A stretch of DNA of 64,000 nucleotides, from the NCBI RefSeq assembly GCF_011683955.1, contig NZ_JAAQPI010000004.1, positions 310,001 through 374,000 of the forward strand. Reading direction: 5' to 3'. Within the stretch, counting starts at the first letter, position 1. Each line of letters begins with the position of its first letter. Source of the DNA: Pseudomaricurvus alkylphenolicus (GTDB taxonomy: Bacteria; Pseudomonadota; Gammaproteobacteria; Pseudomonadales; Cellvibrionaceae). Of this stretch, positions 51,301-58,702 are shown piece by piece. A program made the translations under genes and the position numbers. The notes under the pieces were generated by a model that saw nothing but the letters and a program-made list of their open reading frames with translations, was not told where the DNA came from and made no database searches.

Positions 51301-51501
51301 ATTAACCTCAACGGGCTCAAAACAGTTGAGATCAGTGACATACGCAAAATCGACGATATCTGGACCCGCCACCGCATGGACGTCACCAACCACAAGACAG
51401 GCCACAGTACCACATTCGTATTCTCAGACGTGGACTACCAGACCAGCGTAAGTGACAACATCTTTGGCCGCCAGGCCCTTACCCGAGGAGTGCCAAGATG
51501 A
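48325..51501 (+). CDS. RND-type (MMPL) transporter fused to a C-terminal LolA-like domain
   Basis: 1058 residues. Residues 1 to about 790 are a two-repeat RND exporter: helix 1 (VILVGLAVMITMASFAP), a periplasmic loop, a helix bundle with LIGISVADSIHVYSEYF, then the second repeat with helix about 408-425, a loop, and a bundle with FAAVAIGLGVDFAIHTIDRL. At about 780-808 an extra hydrophobic segment ending SAPASAD looks like a signal peptide and would carry the chain back to the periplasm. The last 250 residues match the outer-membrane lipoprotein-sorting (LolA-like) family (DDQWLYLPALRKARRISASD, GTDFTYEDI). A DUF1302-like protein overlaps its stop by 4 bp. The pair probably exports or moves a hydrophobic compound. 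Normally these two modules are separate proteins. Confidence 0.92.
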   Translation: MTDSLVHPLFRWIVDHPKRVILVGLAVMITMASFAPQLQKDTRADAFLADDNPALVYRDKVKALFGLSDPMVIAVVAKESIFTPDGLNAVQRITEAISRIDNIDPDGITSLATENNIVGTYDGMKVEPFYETEVTLQTQADAVRDAIRDFPLYQGSLVANDETATLIVAEILDNEQVEATYNTLLSTIDKLSLPQGHEVHVAGEGAIAGYLGSYIDADAQRLNPIAAMVITLIVFIAFLRFGTTLMANVIIAASVLITVGAMAALETPFFVITNALPVILIGISVADSIHVYSEYFERRALHPQESIHDSIVFSMVEMWRPITLTTLTTAAGFLGLYFAAYMPPFKYFGLYTALGVSIAWAYSLLFLPAAMSLLRTPVSQHLARKIASRDHDIFARLMARLGKFTQQRAKLVVRLSLAVIAIGFISASQLVVNEERIATFHPSEPLYVADNAINSRFDGTNYLDIVIETREMEGIFEPSVLNKIAVLQQYAEALPGVQGSTSIVDYLKQMNRALNEGRAEKHRLPQDRDLIAQYFLLYSASGEPNDFEEEVDYDYRLANVRVILNTGAYIRNRDTVEALDAFLANHFNDELVTGTLSGRVNLNYHWIKDLGISHFAGMGIALFLVWLVSSLLFRSAVAGFFALIPVATSILLVYSAMVGFGIPLGIGTSMFAAVAIGLGVDFAIHTIDRLRSLYQETGNMSLTLERFYPTTGRALFFNLLAIALGFGVLISSKVVPLNNFGTIVALSVTTSFLFSMVLLPALVLLFRPNFITSRSAELTNVTGLAAKASLVLLAAGGLAMILTSAPASADTGGLPEGRWVAEQVNAVDDGEHRISTLSMKLVDRRGKERTRETKTFRKYFGEEKRTALFYLSPRNVKDTGFLTYDYPQADIDDDQWLYLPALRKARRISASDRGDNFLGTDFTYEDIKNEGKFELSDYHFRTMAAAEIDGIDTLLLEAIPVDQQTAKELGYGKVLAWVDRSNWIVVKAQYWDINLNGLKTVEISDIRKIDDIWTRHRMDVTNHKTGHSTTFVFSDVDYQTSVSDNIFGRQALTRGVPR

Positions 51502-52778
51502 AACAACTTGCGGGAATCGCCATGCTTGTGCTGAGTTCAACTGCATATGCAGCCGAATTCAGCGGCATATTGAAGTCTCAAACTTCCTACGGCTTGGACT
51601 CCCACGAACTGCAGCAACAGGAATGGCTACTGGACGTCGAATTCAACCGTGAACTATGGGATGGTGAGCTTACTCTGATCGGGCGCTTGCGCTGGGACAG
51701 TGTTGACGACCTCAATCACTCCGACCGCCCCGACAACTATTCCGAAATAGGTAAACCCATCACCGTCAGTGACTCCGGTGAAATCCAGATTCGGGAACTC
51801 TACTGGGAAAAAACCATCGGCGACCTGTACCTGCGGCTTGGCAAACAACAAGTCGTCTGGGGTGAGGCGGACGGCCTCAAACTCTTGGACGTTATCAACC
51901 CCCAGAGCTTTCGCGAATTTATACTGGACGACTTTGACGACTCCCGCATACCGCTGTGGATGGCAAACACCGAAATCACCATTGACAACAGCGGCACACT
52001 GCAACTGCTCTTGATTCCAGATACCACCGCCAACGAACTGCCGGCACAGGATTCACCCTATGCGCTGACCAGCCCCAAGCTGGTACCCACGGGAGAACTG
52101 CCTGTAATCCCAATAATCAAACCAGTCAGAGCCGCCAACTCCCTGAGCGATGGTGACTTCGGCATACGCTACAGTGACTTTCGTGCGGGTTGGGATTTCT
52201 CCCTCAACTATCTCTACCATATGGTCGACACACCCGTGGTGAAAAGCCGATTCGAAAACGGACAACTACTTGTTGAGCAAACCTACCGCAGAAGTCACCT
52301 GATCGGCGGCAGTGCCAGCACTGCAATCAACGATTGGACCCTTCGTATTGAAACCGCCTTGGAAACTGATCGCTATCACCGAACACGATCGTCACTACCA
52401 GGCATAGAAAAATCAGACCAATGGGGAACCGTCATCGGACTGGACTGGCAGGGCTGGACCGACCAGTTTATCTCCATCCAATGGTTTCACACCCGAATAC
52501 TGCAACACGACTCCGATATGGAAGCCGGCAATCGGGAAGACCGAGTGACCTTTTTGTGGGAATCCAATTTCTACAACGAAACCCTGAACCTCGAATGGCT
52601 GCACTTACACTCACTCACCAACGGAGACGGTACGATTCAAACGCGAGCGACCTACAACTTCGAATCCAATATCGATGTGTATGTCGGTGCAGATTTTTTC
52701 TATGGCAATAAAGATGATTTGTTCGGTCAATTCGACCAAACCGACAGGATTTCCTTGGGCCTGAACTGGGGTTTCTAA
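51498..52778 (+). CDS. DUF1302-like outer-membrane beta-barrel protein
   Basis: 426 residues with a signal peptide (about 1-19, ending AYAAE). The mature protein is rich in alternating strands and aromatic ends and closes with ISLGLNWGF, as expected for a barrel. YLRLGKQQVVWGEADGLKLL, then DVINP, resembles the most conserved segment of DUF1302 proteins, which accompany RND transporters and a LolA-like (DUF1329) partner. Here that partner is fused to the RND protein. The ATG overlaps the transporter stop (ATGA), so translation is coupled. It may serve as the outer-membrane part of the transport system. Confidence 0.82.
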   Translation: MKQLAGIAMLVLSSTAYAAEFSGILKSQTSYGLDSHELQQQEWLLDVEFNRELWDGELTLIGRLRWDSVDDLNHSDRPDNYSEIGKPITVSDSGEIQIRELYWEKTIGDLYLRLGKQQVVWGEADGLKLLDVINPQSFREFILDDFDDSRIPLWMANTEITIDNSGTLQLLLIPDTTANELPAQDSPYALTSPKLVPTGELPVIPIIKPVRAANSLSDGDFGIRYSDFRAGWDFSLNYLYHMVDTPVVKSRFENGQLLVEQTYRRSHLIGGSASTAINDWTLRIETALETDRYHRTRSSLPGIEKSDQWGTVIGLDWQGWTDQFISIQWFHTRILQHDSDMEAGNREDRVTFLWESNFYNETLNLEWLHLHSLTNGDGTIQTRATYNFESNIDVYVGADFFYGNKDDLFGQFDQTDRISLGLNWGF

Positions 52779-52833
52779 AACCGAAAGTCTTCTGGAAGAT
52801 TCGTGCGTTGTCTTGGTTCGATAAGACAGTTTG

Positions 52834-53090
52834 GTGCCATAACCGGCCGTTCGAAACGACAGGATTTTCTTCCCGCGTAGGTCGGATTAGCTCCGCTTCG
52901 CGGAGCGTAATCCGACGGTTCCGCTGGAGCTGTTGGTTGGCTGCGGCCCGGTTTTTAACACTTTGGAGTGTTGCTGCAACAGGTGGTTTATACACGGCCA
53001 CCGCCAATTTAAACCTTCGGCGGAACGGCGGATTACGGCTTCGCCTAATCCGCCCTACATTCGTGCGGCCGTTGCAGACAGTTGCGGCAC
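52834..53090 (+). repeat. MITE-like element, copy 3 (internally shorter)
   Basis: 257 bp. The left end GTGCCATAACCGG (52834-52846) is identical to the TIR of copy 2; the right end GTTGCGGCAC (53081-53090) is an imperfect match. The part from 52847 to 53080 has exactly the same length (234 bp) as 5077-5310 of copy 1 and differs at scattered bases. The arm shared by copies 1 and 2 is missing. It lies between the convergent DUF1302-like and PD40-amidohydrolase genes. Confidence 0.85.
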
Positions 53091-53157
53091 CCCATTATCA
53101 ACGCTTTGAAGTTGCGATGATAGAACGATGACGTCAGGGTACCTCGGCCTAAAGGGT

Positions 53158-53293
53158 GGCTGGGTGTTCGTTGGAGGGGCATTTCAAGCGAACGCCGAAG
53201 GAGTCAATGAGACAAGCGTTTTTTGCTTGGCTCATTGGGGACTGAGGGAAGCCGGGAGGGCCGGTAGCGTGCCCCTCCAACGGACACCCAGCC
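53158..53293. other. Strongly folded non-coding element with long terminal arms
   Basis: The 23-bp ends (GGCTGGGTGTTCGTTGGAGG plus GGC, and its complement at 53271-53293) pair with a single mismatch that would be a G-U wobble in RNA. Nested inside is a second hairpin: CAATGAG-A-CAAGC pairs with GCTTG-G-CTCATTG around a T-rich loop. No sensible open frame. It could be a structured RNA or another palindromic repeat; only one copy is in the window. It lies with MITE copy 3 in the 737-bp gap between convergent genes; 53294-53515 shows nothing I recognise. Confidence 0.6.
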
Positions 53294-53515
53294 GCCCGTA
53301 GTGGCACAAAATCACCAGCCCCTTTCGTCCTATCCGCAGAGACCAACGCCGATCAAAGCACCCAACTCTAATGGAAGCGCATGGCATAACAGAGACGGTG
53401 CCAATCCGGTCGCACTCAGAGCGCGCTGCTACACACGAAGATAAATGGTGCCGTGCCAAGCGGCAGCACTTTTCTGACTTTCAGGCTCCGAATCTACCCC
53501 AGAACAAACTCAATC

Positions 53516-56500
53516 TCACTCGAAAAAGAACCTCTCACGCGGACGATCATAGTTACCAACTTCATTCATCGTCTCAGCATCATACAGCCGGCCGTTGACC
53601 ATAGTATAAATCACCCGATCGCTGATCCTGATATCCTTGGTCACATCCCCATCAATCACCACCAGATCCGCCAACTTACCCTCTTTCAGCGAACCAATAT
53701 AACCATCCAACCCAAACGACCGTGCCGGCGAAATCGTCGCCGTACGCAAAGCCTCCACGGGCGACATGCCTCCCTGAGCCATCATCCACATCTCCCAATG
53801 CATCGCCAACCCCTCACGCTGGCCATGGCCACCGGAATTCACTTCAATGCCCAAATCCTGCAACGCCTTCGCCGTCTTCGCCACATTCACATGATTATAG
53901 TGATGATGCGGCGCCTTAGACCGACGCATCGACTTGGGTGCCAAAAACTCCATCGGCACAAACTTACTCAAGCGCGGATGTTTCCAGACCTCCGTCGTGT
54001 CATACCAAAAATTCTCACCCCAGATACCACCGTAAGCGACCCCCATCGTCGGCGTATAGGCCATACCCGATGCAGACCACAACTGTTTAATGTCTTTATA
54101 CACCTTCTCAGTGGGAATCGAATGCTCCAGCGTCGTATGGCCATCCACCACCATCGTCAGATTATGCTGCAGCAGAGAGCCACCCTCCGGCACCACCATC
54201 ATCTCCAACTCCCGCGCCGCCTGAATCACCTGCTGGCGCTGGTTGCGACGCGGCTGGTTATAACTCTTCACACTGAAGGCACCCACCTTCTCCAAGCGTT
54301 CAAGATGAAACTTCGCGTCCTCCAGATTATCCACATGAGACGTATAACCGGCGACCGTTGCCCCATACAGAATCGTACCCGTGGAATACAAACGGGCACT
54401 GACAATGTTCCCCGCTTTCTGCATCTCACTGGCAGCGAAAAACTCCGTCGTGTCGTTGGACGGATCATGGATACTCGTCACCCCCAACGCCAGACCCGCG
54501 TAGTTGTTCCAGTTCTGCTGCGGAATAATCTCATTGGATCCCTGCGGTCCATGGGCGTGAGCATCAATCAAACCCGGCACAATAGACTGCCCCGTGATAT
54601 CCACCACCTTTGCAGCGTCAGGAATGGTTACCGAATCCCGAGAACCGACTGCAGTAATCTTGTTGCCCTCGACAACAACCACACCATTATCAATCACACG
54701 ATCCCCTTCCATGGTGACAACCTTGCCGCCCGTAAACGCGATGACTCCGGAAGGCACATCAACCTTCTGAGTAAAGCCCAAATAGGTTTGCTTTGGCTTC
54801 GGCTTTTCGTCTTTGGCTTCCTGGCTTCCATCGGCATCAGTGCTTTCATCCTCCGAATGCTCGTCCACATTCTTCTCAACAACATCAAACAGCCCACTCA
54901 CGGAAGCCTGATAAAGATCCGGACCCAAACTCCAATAAATCTCTCTGGCATCAGCACTCCAGCTAATACCCTCCCCGGCACGAACGGACAACTCACGTAC
55001 CGGCAAGTTAGCGGCTTTGGGACCTGTATCGATCACACTGCCACGCTCCATCATCGGCGTTACAAACACCTTAAAACGCTCGGCAAAAGCCAGGTGTTTT
55101 CCATCGGGAGAAACCCGATACTCCGTGGCAAACTTGCCCTGGTACAGGGTCATATCGTTATCACCGTCCAAATCCACCCGCGCCAGAGAAGGCTTCTCTC
55201 CCTGACGAATCACATATAATCGATCATTGCGGGCACCAAAGTGTGGCTGCACACCATTCTTTGTGACAAGCTCAGGAAAACCGCCTTTGCTGGGTATGGT
55301 ATAGATACCCGGATTCAGTCCCCATTTGGGGTCAGTGATATAGCCACCGGATATCTTGCGATAAACGATCGTTTTCCCATCAGGAGAAAAGGCCGGTTCG
55401 ATGTATTTACCGGGTTCCTGACTGACGACCTTACCCTTGCCGCCACGACTGGACACCACTCGAACACTGCCCAGCTTTTGATCATCCCAACTGACATAAA
55501 CCACCTTCTTGCCATCGCGGGAAAAGCTGGGATAAAACTCAAAGTGATCCTTTTGTTTGGTTAATCGCTTGAGCTTGCCGCTGGCCAGATCACGCAGATA
55601 AATACGCCCCATAGCTTCAAATACGGCGGTTTTTCCATCAGGTGAAATCTCCACCTCGCGCAACATCTTCACGTCAAATTCAGACGCATCGATGTCCTGC
55701 TTATAGCGCACCACTTTCTGAATCTGCTTTTGCGTCTTTACGTGAAAATCAACAATCGAAGACCGGCGGGATTTCAGATCCAGCTTGTTGATCTTGCCAG
55801 CGGCCCAAAACAAAATGGCATCGCTGTTCGGCGTCCAGGCCATGGTCGGATAAACCCCGTGAATGGCCCAGGTTTCCTGCATATCCCTCTCCAGCCCCTC
55901 GTATACCAGCTGTTCTTCGCCACTGTTCAAGTCGTAGAGATACAGGTTGGATTGAAAATCATCACGGCTGATAAAAGCCAGATAGCGGCCATCGGGCGAA
56001 GGTGTGGGACGAATGGCACCGCCGCGCCCGGATATCACCACTTCTATCTCACCGGTTTCCAGCTCCAGGCGCTTGATAGTGTATATGCCCTTTTCGGAAT
56101 CCTTGCTGTAATGAAAGGTCTTGCCGGGGGTCGCATCCTGAGAAAAATACACATACTTGCCATCATGAGAAAAGGCTGGCTCACCCAAGTCCTTCTGCTC
56201 ATTGGGGCGCTTGGTCAGCATCACCCCTTGGCCACCGGTCTTGTGATAGAGCCAGACTTCGCCGGCCCCCAGGGAGCGAGATCCCGTAAAGTGCTTGCGA
56301 CCAACCAGATAATCGCTGTCCGGCGACCAGGCTGGACTATTCAAGAGTCGAAACGTTTCCGACGTCACGGCCTGAGCATTGGAGCCGTCGACATTCATAA
56401 TCCAAAGATTATCGCCCCCCTCCTGATCCGAGGTATAGGCAATGTGTTTGCCATCCGGGCTAAAGCGTGGCTGCATTTGCCAGGCGATGTCGGTCATCAA

Positions 56501-56761
56501 AGGCGTGGCCTTACCGCCCCCTATAGGCAGGGTGTAGAGATCCCCCAAGAGGTCAAAGACAATGGTTTTGCCGTCCGGGCTGATATCCAAATTCATCCAG
56601 GTGCCTTCGCGCACATCAATATCAACGCTCTTGAATTCACCTTGCGGGGCATTAACATCCCACTTTTCCTTGGCATCTGCCTTGTTTTCCCCAGCCTGCG
56701 CGGCGGCACTGATTCCCAGCACCAGGGCCAGAACGGAGAGCTTTTTCAGTCCTCTGGACAT
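53516..56761 (-). CDS. PD40 (TolB-like propeller) - amidohydrolase fusion protein
   Basis: About 1081 residues from the ATG at 56761, which has AGGA six bases upstream; the ATG at 56767 is an alternative. A signal peptide (ending AAAQAGE) sends it to the periplasm. The first two thirds are WD40-like PD40 repeats, visible as ISPDGKTIVFDLLGD, FSPDGKHIAYTSDQ, PSPDGRYLAFISRD, FSRDGKKVVYVSWD, FSPDGKTIVYRK and VSPDGKHLAFAERF. From about residue 710 an amidohydrolase domain follows, with metal motif PGLIDAHAHGPQG, HTTLEHSIP, and a C-terminal GSLKEGKLADLVVIDGD. This architecture is known in bacterial periplasmic hydrolases thought to act on peptides or amides. It stands alone, convergent with the DUF1302-like gene. 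Its exact substrate is unknown. Confidence 0.92.
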   Translation of the reverse strand: MSRGLKKLSVLALVLGISAAAQAGENKADAKEKWDVNAPQGEFKSVDIDVREGTWMNLDISPDGKTIVFDLLGDLYTLPIGGGKATPLMTDIAWQMQPRFSPDGKHIAYTSDQEGGDNLWIMNVDGSNAQAVTSETFRLLNSPAWSPDSDYLVGRKHFTGSRSLGAGEVWLYHKTGGQGVMLTKRPNEQKDLGEPAFSHDGKYVYFSQDATPGKTFHYSKDSEKGIYTIKRLELETGEIEVVISGRGGAIRPTPSPDGRYLAFISRDDFQSNLYLYDLNSGEEQLVYEGLERDMQETWAIHGVYPTMAWTPNSDAILFWAAGKINKLDLKSRRSSIVDFHVKTQKQIQKVVRYKQDIDASEFDVKMLREVEISPDGKTAVFEAMGRIYLRDLASGKLKRLTKQKDHFEFYPSFSRDGKKVVYVSWDDQKLGSVRVVSSRGGKGKVVSQEPGKYIEPAFSPDGKTIVYRKISGGYITDPKWGLNPGIYTIPSKGGFPELVTKNGVQPHFGARNDRLYVIRQGEKPSLARVDLDGDNDMTLYQGKFATEYRVSPDGKHLAFAERFKVFVTPMMERGSVIDTGPKAANLPVRELSVRAGEGISWSADAREIYWSLGPDLYQASVSGLFDVVEKNVDEHSEDESTDADGSQEAKDEKPKPKQTYLGFTQKVDVPSGVIAFTGGKVVTMEGDRVIDNGVVVVEGNKITAVGSRDSVTIPDAAKVVDITGQSIVPGLIDAHAHGPQGSNEIIPQQNWNNYAGLALGVTSIHDPSNDTTEFFAASEMQKAGNIVSARLYSTGTILYGATVAGYTSHVDNLEDAKFHLERLEKVGAFSVKSYNQPRRNQRQQVIQAARELEMMVVPEGGSLLQHNLTMVVDGHTTLEHSIPTEKVYKDIKQLWSASGMAYTPTMGVAYGGIWGENFWYDTTEVWKHPRLSKFVPMEFLAPKSMRRSKAPHHHYNHVNVAKTAKALQDLGIEVNSGGHGQREGLAMHWEMWMMAQGGMSPVEALRTATISPARSFGLDGYIGSLKEGKLADLVVIDGDVTKDIRISDRVIYTMVNGRLYDAETMNEVGNYDRPRERFFFE

Positions 56762-56901
56762 AGTCATTCCTGTATTGATCTTAAGTTTGATCGGATCGCC
56801 AGCTAATCTACTACTTTTCCACATAAAGATATATCGTTAGGGCATATGATGGAGTGCCGCTTGAATCCGAGACGAATAACCTCACTGCCGGGTGTGTTGC
56901 C

Positions 56902-57156
56902 GTGCGTTTAGTAATGCTGTTTTCAACCGTTTTATTGGCGTCCTGTAGCATAACGTATCAGGATGACACCTCCTCAAAGGGAACCGCTTCAAAATGGGAT
57001 GTCGACTTGGTGTTTACCGGGCTCGCAGTGCCTTTGGCGTCAGTGGGCTTGCGGCAAATGCCAGGGGTGAGGTGGAGTGTATCGCCAGGCGTTAGGTCAT
57101 CTGCCAGTGGAGGTACTGGATTGACAGCAGACGCAGACCCTGTAATATGCGCATAA
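56902..57156 (+). CDS. Possible small lipoprotein
   Basis: From a GTG at 56902 (an ATG at 56914 is also possible) the frame reads MRLVMLFSTVLLASCSITYQ, a convincing short lipoprotein signal with lipobox LASC. The first 45 or so residues have reasonable composition; the remainder (after LRQMPG) looks like random translation, so the gene may be truncated or degenerate. About 84 residues in total. It precedes ccdA by 44 bp and diverges from the PD40-amidohydrolase. No family recognised. Confidence 0.35.
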   Translation: MRLVMLFSTVLLASCSITYQDDTSSKGTASKWDVDLVFTGLAVPLASVGLRQMPGVRWSVSPGVRSSASGGTGLTADADPVICA

Positions 57157-57200
57157 CAATGCGCATACGCAATTTCAGTCCTTCGTTTGAGGTCAACGAA

Positions 57201-57446
57201 ATGCAAAACCTTTACGATATCAGTGCTCCGAAGAAAGCGACAAACCTAAGCATCAATAGCGATTTGTTAGCCCAGGCCCGATCCTCGAATATTAATCTTT
57301 CTGCGACTCTGGAGCGGGCATTAAGAGAAGAATTAGCGCGTGAAAGAGCGTCTCAGTGGCAGGTCGAGAATAAGGCGTCGATTAAAGCCTATAACCAATT
57401 TGTACAAGAAAACGGTTGCTTTGGAGACGAATTCAGGGAGTTTTGA
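57201..57446 (+). CDS. ccdA: CcdA-type antitoxin
   Basis: 81 residues from the ATG at 57201, which has GAGGT nine bases upstream. The N-terminal half is a ribbon-helix-helix DNA-binding domain (KKATNLSINSDLLAQARSSN), and the C-terminal half is the flexible toxin-binding tail ending GCFGDEFREF, close in pattern to the F-plasmid CcdA end. It neutralises CcdB and, with it, represses the operon. Its stop overlaps the ccdB start (TGATG), giving tight coupling. Chromosomal ccdAB pairs are known in several gammaproteobacteria. Confidence 0.93.
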   Translation: MQNLYDISAPKKATNLSINSDLLAQARSSNINLSATLERALREELARERASQWQVENKASIKAYNQFVQENGCFGDEFREF

Positions 57447-57763
57447 TGGCTCAGTTTGACGTTTATAGAAACCCCAGCTTAAAAAGCCGGGCCGCCTATC
57501 CATTGCTCATGGATATCCAAAGCCCTTACCTTGTTGATCTGGAAACTCGTATAGTCGTCCCCTTGACTCGGAAGTCCAACTTCTCCGACAAAAACCTTGG
57601 AGTCTTGACCCCGGTTATTGAACACGGAAATGAGGACTATCTCCTATTAATGCCTCAGATATCTTCCATGCCCTCCCACTTGCTCGCAGATGCAATCGGC
57701 TCCTTGGAACACTGTCGCGAACTGGTTTTGAATGCTCTGGATTTCGCCGTGGGTGGGATCTAG
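57446..57763 (+). CDS. ccdB: CcdB-type toxin (DNA gyrase inhibitor)
   Basis: 105 residues starting at the ATG that overlaps the ccdA stop. The family pattern is visible: MAQFDVYRNP, AAYPLLMDIQSPYLVDLETR, IVVPLTRKSNF, LTPVIEHGNEDYLLLMPQ, and a C-terminal GI. Plasmid-F CcdB ends Trp-Gly-Ile, with the Trp contacting GyrA; here the end is VGGI, so that Trp is absent, as also in some chromosomal forms. The toxin should poison DNA gyrase in the cytoplasm when free of CcdA. It is convergent with the XRE/MmyB regulator, with 21 bp between stops. Confidence 0.92.
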   Translation: MAQFDVYRNPSLKSRAAYPLLMDIQSPYLVDLETRIVVPLTRKSNFSDKNLGVLTPVIEHGNEDYLLLMPQISSMPSHLLADAIGSLEHCRELVLNALDFAVGGI

Positions 57764-57784
57764 TATCCGAGGACGGAGGTCTTG

Positions 57785-58606
57785 CTAACAAAGCCTACGT
57801 CCCCCCTGTTTGAAGTACTCTTCTCCCGCCTCATCCACGGGGTAACCCGCTTCCATCTGCCAGTCGGGCAGGGTAATGTTATAGGCCGCTCCCAGAGACG
57901 ACGTCGTGGTGTACAGTTTGAATTCCACAGCTTCATTTCGATAATGCACAGGCAACACCAGTTTTGGAATAATCTGACCGGATTCTTCCAGCCAGGTTTG
58001 ATGATCTTTAGGCCTGTAATTGGCCACTATTTCCATTTGCTGTTTTAGGGATTTATCGTTGGGACTCTGCATCAAACTGCGCTGAGCACGACTCATATTA
58101 GTCATGTAGATTTCGTGAAGATTGACGATCTGGCGTGACCAACCCTGAGGGTGAAATAGCAGATTGAGCATATTCCAGGGCTTATCCTCATAAATGGCCC
58201 GATCACTGACAAAATCTTTCACCAGCAAATCCAAACCGCGGTTCCACATCAAAATATCAAAGTTATGGTCGAGCACCATCGCAGGATAGGGTTCGTGTGC
58301 CGAGAGGATTTTTTCCAGCACCAGACGAACTTCGGCCGCCTCTTCGTCGTCCAAATCCAGCACACTGGCATCTGGCGCAAAACCGGCTGCCAGAACCAGT
58401 CCATTGCGAATTCGTTGGGGGATTTGCAATACCTCTGCCAGCTGGTCGAGCAACGCACGTGTGGGCATGGCTCGGCTGGTCTCGATGCAGCTTAGATGCC
58501 GGCTGGAGGTATTGGCTTCCAGAGCCAGTTGCATCTGGCTTATGCCTCTCTCCAGGCGCCAAAAGCGTATTACCTCGCCCACATTGGGTGTATTAATAGC
58601 GTCCAT
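57785..58606 (-). CDS. XRE-family regulator with MmyB-like ligand-binding domain
   Basis: 273 residues from the ATG at 58606; the frame is open much farther 5' but that would run through the divergent promoter into the reductase gene. The N-terminal helix-turn-helix is VGEVIRFWRLERGISQMQLA, then LEANTSSRHLSCIETSRAMP. The remainder is the PAS-like MmyB domain (YPAMVLDHNFDILMWNRGLD, PWNMLNLLFHPQGW), usually thought to bind a fatty-acid-like or flavin-related ligand. It diverges from a quinone oxidoreductase gene, and a perfect 10-bp inverted repeat sits between the two starts. This pairing of MmyB-type repressor and NADPH oxidoreductase is common. Confidence 0.9.
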   Translation of the reverse strand: MDAINTPNVGEVIRFWRLERGISQMQLALEANTSSRHLSCIETSRAMPTRALLDQLAEVLQIPQRIRNGLVLAAGFAPDASVLDLDDEEAAEVRLVLEKILSAHEPYPAMVLDHNFDILMWNRGLDLLVKDFVSDRAIYEDKPWNMLNLLFHPQGWSRQIVNLHEIYMTNMSRAQRSLMQSPNDKSLKQQMEIVANYRPKDHQTWLEESGQIIPKLVLPVHYRNEAVEFKLYTTTSSLGAAYNITLPDWQMEAGYPVDEAGEEYFKQGGRRLC

Positions 58607-58624
58607 AATGGTTATTGCACCCCT

Positions 58625-58650
58625 CGTCCATGACTTTGAGGTCATGGACG
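58625..58650. promoter_or_regulatory. Operator: perfect 10-bp inverted repeat
   Basis: CGTCCATGAC-TTTGAG-GTCATGGACG, centred between the diverging XRE/MmyB regulator (start 58606) and the oxidoreductase (start 58703). Perfect symmetry and position make it the likely binding site of the regulator. Confidence 0.8.
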
Positions 58651-58702
58651 CTGTTTTGCCCTCATGAAAAACTCTAAAAATATTACAGAGAGGAGCAACG
58701 AT

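Noticed and set aside
53158-53293. Simple Rho-independent terminator
   Set aside because: Arms are far too long, the loop is about 90 nt, and no T-tract follows either arm.
53453-55219. 588-residue plus-strand open frame
   Set aside because: It lies antisense to the PD40-amidohydrolase gene, is very rich in His, Arg, Ile and Thr, has no ribosome-binding site and no domain pattern. The minus-strand gene explains the openness.
57075-57105. Integron attC-like end (GGCGTTAGGT) before ccdAB
   Set aside because: One half matches GTTRRRY, but no RYYYAAC partner with complementary sequence is found at a suitable distance upstream.
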